Virus record (IMG/VR): IMGVR_UViG_3300013010_000077
Coordinates: 1 to 22,685 of that record
Direction: 5' to 3' (one strand)
Length of the DNA: 22,685 nucleotides
Origin: a virus
Shown here piece by piece: positions 20,241 through 22,685 of the stretch (within the stretch, counting starts at the first letter, position 1; each line of letters opens with the position of its first letter). Under the pieces are notes generated by a model. It was not told where the DNA came from, ran no database searches, and worked only from the letters and a program-made list of their open reading frames with translations. The position numbers and the translations under genes are program-made.

Positions 20241-21583
20241 AAATATCTGATATAATTTTAAATCAAGGTATTGAACGTAGATTTAGAGGTCCACGCAAAC
20301 CACGCTTAAAACAAGTAGGACTTCATAATCGTATGAAAACCTTACTTGACAACGATTTGAGTGAAGCAAAGAATACACATTTGGATCATGCTGAGGAATT
20401 AATCTTTATGTATGGACAAGATGGATTAAATCGTGTAGTTAGTACGTATTCCAAATTACTATCCACATTGGATGGAGAAGGCGGCGGTGATGCAATTACA
20501 ACAAAATGGGATGGTGCGCCTGCAATATTTGCCGGTGTTGATCCAGAAGATGGTGAGTTTTTTGTTGGAACTAAAGGTGTATTTGCAAAATCTCCCAAGT
20601 TGAATAAGAAGCCTGCCGATATTGAAAAAAATCATCCTGATGCTATTAAGAATGGTGAAACAGTAAGCAAAAAAGGATTACGTGATAAACTATATGCGTC
20701 CCTTGAACATCTTAAAACCCTGGGTATTTCTGATGTAGTTCAAGGTGATCTTCTTTTTACACGTGATGATCTAAAAGAAGTAAAGATTGAAGGCAAAAAG
20801 TATATAGCATTTAAGCCTAATACTATAACATATGTTGTTCCTGTGGATAGTGATACCGCACGTGAAATGTTATCATCCGAACTTGGTGTAGTATTTCATA
20901 CTAACTATACGGGTGATACATTGTCAGATATGAGTGCTAGATTTGGTTATGACGCAAGTAACTTAAATAAATCATCTAAAGTTTGGTATACAGATGCACG
21001 TATTAAAGACGTATCTGGACAAGTAAATCTTAGTAAGAGTGAGATTAGTGCAATTAAAACTGGAATTAATGAACTTTCAAGTTTGTCTATTCCTAGTCCA
21101 GAACTATTTAATAAAATTAATAATACTATTGGTGGAATAGATATAGTCGCTGCACTCAAGGCACACGCAAACACTCCCATTCGTTCAGGCAATGCGTTAG
21201 AGCAAGATGTTGATAAATTTGTAGTAGATTTTATTAATAAATTAAAAGATAAGTTTGATACTGATATATCTAAATTAAAAACTGGACCAGAAGGCAAAGC
21301 AGGACTAGCAAAATTAGATAAAAAGAATCAAGTTGTTGAGTTTATCGAAGAGAATGCAATCCATATTGCCAATATGTACCGAGCGTATTTGAAAACTGAA
21401 GCAGTAAAAATGATGTTTCAGCGTAAGATGCGAGATATTAAAGCGATTGATAGTTTTATTGCACAGCCAGATGGTTCATTTAAGGTAACTGATCCTGAGG
21501 GATTTGTTATTGTGGATCATGTTGGTCGCGCTATGAAAATTGTTGATAGATTAGAATTTAGCGCCGCGAACTTCGCAAAGTAA
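20237..21583 (+). CDS. KWDG-motif nucleotidyltransferase-like protein (DUF6267-like)
   Basis: 448 residues. A GGAGA Shine-Dalgarno lies six bases before the ATG, which overlaps the previous stop. ITTKWDGAPAIFAG (87-100) resembles motif I (KxDG) of covalent nucleotidyltransferases (DNA/RNA ligases, capping enzymes), with K90 as the possible nucleotide-linked Lys. FFVGTKGVFAKSPK (108-121), DVVQGDLLFTRDDL (166-179; similar to motif III) and KKYIAFKPNTITYVVP (187-202; possible motif IV/V Lys) follow in ligase order. The C-terminal half (about 210-448) is helical, without a known motif. I believe this corresponds to a named family of unknown function in T4-like phages (DUF6267). Late expression is unusual for a ligase and may mean genome-end or virion-linked work. 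Confidence 0.82.
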   Translation: MKISDIILNQGIERRFRGPRKPRLKQVGLHNRMKTLLDNDLSEAKNTHLDHAEELIFMYGQDGLNRVVSTYSKLLSTLDGEGGGDAITTKWDGAPAIFAGVDPEDGEFFVGTKGVFAKSPKLNKKPADIEKNHPDAIKNGETVSKKGLRDKLYASLEHLKTLGISDVVQGDLLFTRDDLKEVKIEGKKYIAFKPNTITYVVPVDSDTAREMLSSELGVVFHTNYTGDTLSDMSARFGYDASNLNKSSKVWYTDARIKDVSGQVNLSKSEISAIKTGINELSSLSIPSPELFNKINNTIGGIDIVAALKAHANTPIRSGNALEQDVDKFVVDFINKLKDKFDTDISKLKTGPEGKAGLAKLDKKNQVVEFIEENAIHIANMYRAYLKTEAVKMMFQRKMRDIKAIDSFIAQPDGSFKVTDPEGFVIVDHVGRAMKIVDRLEFSAANFAK

Positions 21584-21595
21584 TTAGGGAATAGT

Positions 21596-21805
21596 ATGTT
21601 TAGTAAAGAATGTAAAGCACACTTAAAAGAAGCAAATATGGGACCATTACAACACGCAAAATTTGCGATTAGTATTGCTCTTAAACTTCAAATTGCTGTA
21701 TTTGCGATTATTATTCATTCAATTGTGCCTAGATGCTGTAAAACATATGCAAGTGATAAAATTATCGAACTTGCAGACCGATTTCGGGAGATGAAAGATG
21801 AGTAA
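21596..21805 (+). CDS. Small membrane protein, DUF6356-like (69 aa)
   Basis: Begins FSKECKAHLKEANMGPLQHA (2-21), matching the FxxECxxHLxExxMxxxxH start of DUF6356 proteins, then a transmembrane helix AKFAISIALKLQIAVFAIII (about 21-40), HSIVPR and a helical tail. These proteins occur in alphaproteobacteria and their phages; the function is unknown. AGGGA Shine-Dalgarno five bases before the ATG. Overlaps the next gene by eight bases. Confidence 0.78.
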   Translation: MFSKECKAHLKEANMGPLQHAKFAISIALKLQIAVFAIIIHSIVPRCCKTYASDKIIELADRFREMKDE

Positions 21806-22646
21806 TAAAAAATATACGGCCAGTCAATGGGCAAACATATATGGCGGCCACGATATTGATGATAACAATGATATGAGTTTGCAATTAGTACACGAACTAA
21901 CTGAAAGTCGATTGTTTAGAAATAAAAAGATGGCAAGTGAGGTCAATTTAGATGATGCTGCAGAAGTTTCATTCATGTATTTAATGTTATTAAATATTTT
22001 TAATAAAGATTATGATTATGCGCCATTAGCAAGTGAATATGCGAAGCGTACAGCATCGTTTAGAAATTTTGATACATTCAGAACAAGTGGAACGGATTTA
22101 TATATTTCTTTAAATCGGTTAATAGGCAAAGATCAAGATAATAGTAATGAAAAAGATGTAATCGCTAAGAAAAGATTATCACTAAAAAAAGCAGAGTTGG
22201 TACAATATCTAACTCATATTGGCAATAATAAAACTGATTCTGGTTATGAACAAAAAATGTTACTTAGATTTCAACGACAATTAAATATTCAAGATAGCAT
22301 GTTGAAGTCAATGCGTAGATTGGTTGGCGATTGGGATAATTTGAACCAAAACCAACGTGCATTAGTGGTGACACGTAGTGTTCAGTATATGCGTTCTAAA
22401 GCAATGCGTAGTGAGTTTATGAAACCATTACTTTCCTTTCAAAAGCGTGGCAATTTTATCGTCAATGATAGAAATGACAAAAAGAAAAAGATTTGGGATA
22501 ATCCTATTGTCAAAGGTGCTGCAGCAGTAGGTGGAATTTATGCTATTATGAAAGGTACAGACGAATTGGGCAAACGAATGGCAAAGACAACATATGATAG
22601 ACCAACAAAATCTGGTCTAACAAAATTTCAATCTAGAAGAAAGTAA
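21798..22646 (+). CDS. Late-operon phage protein of unknown function (282 aa)
   Basis: A helical, basic protein: VHELTESRLFRNKKMA, DAAEVSFMYLMLLNIF, and NQNQRALVVTRSVQYMRSKA (about 190-209). A hydrophobic stretch IVKGAAAVGGIYAIM near 245-259 is short for a membrane helix. The tail is basic (KSGLTKFQSRRK). I recognise the style of a T4-like conserved protein but not a function. GGGAG precedes the ATG, within the end of the previous gene. It ends the unit before the next late promoter. Confidence 0.8.
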   Translation: MSNKKYTASQWANIYGGHDIDDNNDMSLQLVHELTESRLFRNKKMASEVNLDDAAEVSFMYLMLLNIFNKDYDYAPLASEYAKRTASFRNFDTFRTSGTDLYISLNRLIGKDQDNSNEKDVIAKKRLSLKKAELVQYLTHIGNNKTDSGYEQKMLLRFQRQLNIQDSMLKSMRRLVGDWDNLNQNQRALVVTRSVQYMRSKAMRSEFMKPLLSFQKRGNFIVNDRNDKKKKIWDNPIVKGAAAVGGIYAIMKGTDELGKRMAKTTYDRPTKSGLTKFQSRRK

Positions 22647-22669
22647 TATATAACTAATCGTAAAAAAAT

Positions 22670-22677
22670 GATAAATA
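22670..22677 (+). promoter_or_regulatory. T4-type late promoter (GATAAATA) at the window edge
   Basis: GATAAATA 24 bases after the last stop; predicted +1 near 22683, two bases from the window end. It would serve a gene beyond the window. Confidence 0.55.
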
Positions 22678-22685
22678 AAAGTATA

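Noticed and set aside
22668-22685. Start of a new gene (ATGATAAATAAA) at the window edge
   Set aside because: No Shine-Dalgarno; the bases are better explained as the late promoter octamer.

Overview
The window looks like part of a T4-like (Straboviridae-type or related marine) myovirus genome. The clearest evidence is a UvsW-type helicase, a gp61-type primase with a zinc ribbon and Toprim domain, a gp41-type replicative helicase, many small tightly overlapping genes almost all on one strand, and T4-style late promoter octamers (TATAAATA/GATAAATA). The DNA is visibly AT-rich. Two small genes resemble families I associate with alphaproteobacteria (DUF465/YdcH-like and DUF6356-like). The most likely source is therefore a marine phage of an AT-rich alphaproteobacterium, perhaps SAR11-like. 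The host is inference.

Layout. 1-1358: the tail of an unidentified gene, a small unknown gene and an AAA+ ATPase with its own promoter, closed by a perfect-palindrome terminator. 1442-7859: a long overlapping operon led by uvsW. It carries an APS-kinase-like P-loop protein, a possible clamp-loader small subunit, a zinc-finger protein, an AbrB-fold protein, a phosphoribosyltransferase-like protein, a membrane peptide and a 191-residue protein that looks like a miniature family C (DnaE) polymerase core. 7831-8217: the only minus-strand gene, divergent from 8268-9092 (a baseplate or tail-like structural protein). Both starts sit exactly where back-to-back late promoters should initiate. 9093-11348: a nuclease-like protein and a DNA methyltransferase. 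11361-11470: a promoter-to-terminator unit with no ORF, a candidate small RNA. 11559-12923: a DUF262-like plus HNH protein resembling GmrSD-type enzymes. 12968-14672: primase and a ClpP-like protease. 14745-16630: a TET-associated (TAGT-like) glycosyltransferase operon followed by small genes. 16803-18301: a second nuclease-like protein and second methyltransferase. 18342-19760: replicative helicase. 19786-22646: late-promoter-driven genes including a KWDG-motif nucleotidyltransferase-like protein. Another late promoter sits at the right edge.

How it fits together. Replication genes are interleaved with a DNA-modification set: two beta-class methyltransferases, a base glycosyltransferase, two possible PD-(D/E)XK nucleases and a DUF262-HNH protein. 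This suggests the phage both decorates its own DNA and may attack differently modified DNA. Promoters fall into two classes. One gives normal leaders with Shine-Dalgarno sites (384, 11559, 17435). The other places the predicted +1 on the A of the start codon with no good Shine-Dalgarno (uvsW, primase, gp41, the first methyltransferase, and both divergent late genes), implying leaderless mRNAs for key genes. I saw no tRNA, CRISPR array, insertion sequence or attachment site. The longest stretch without a gene is about 210 bases (11349-11558) and is accounted for by regulatory elements.
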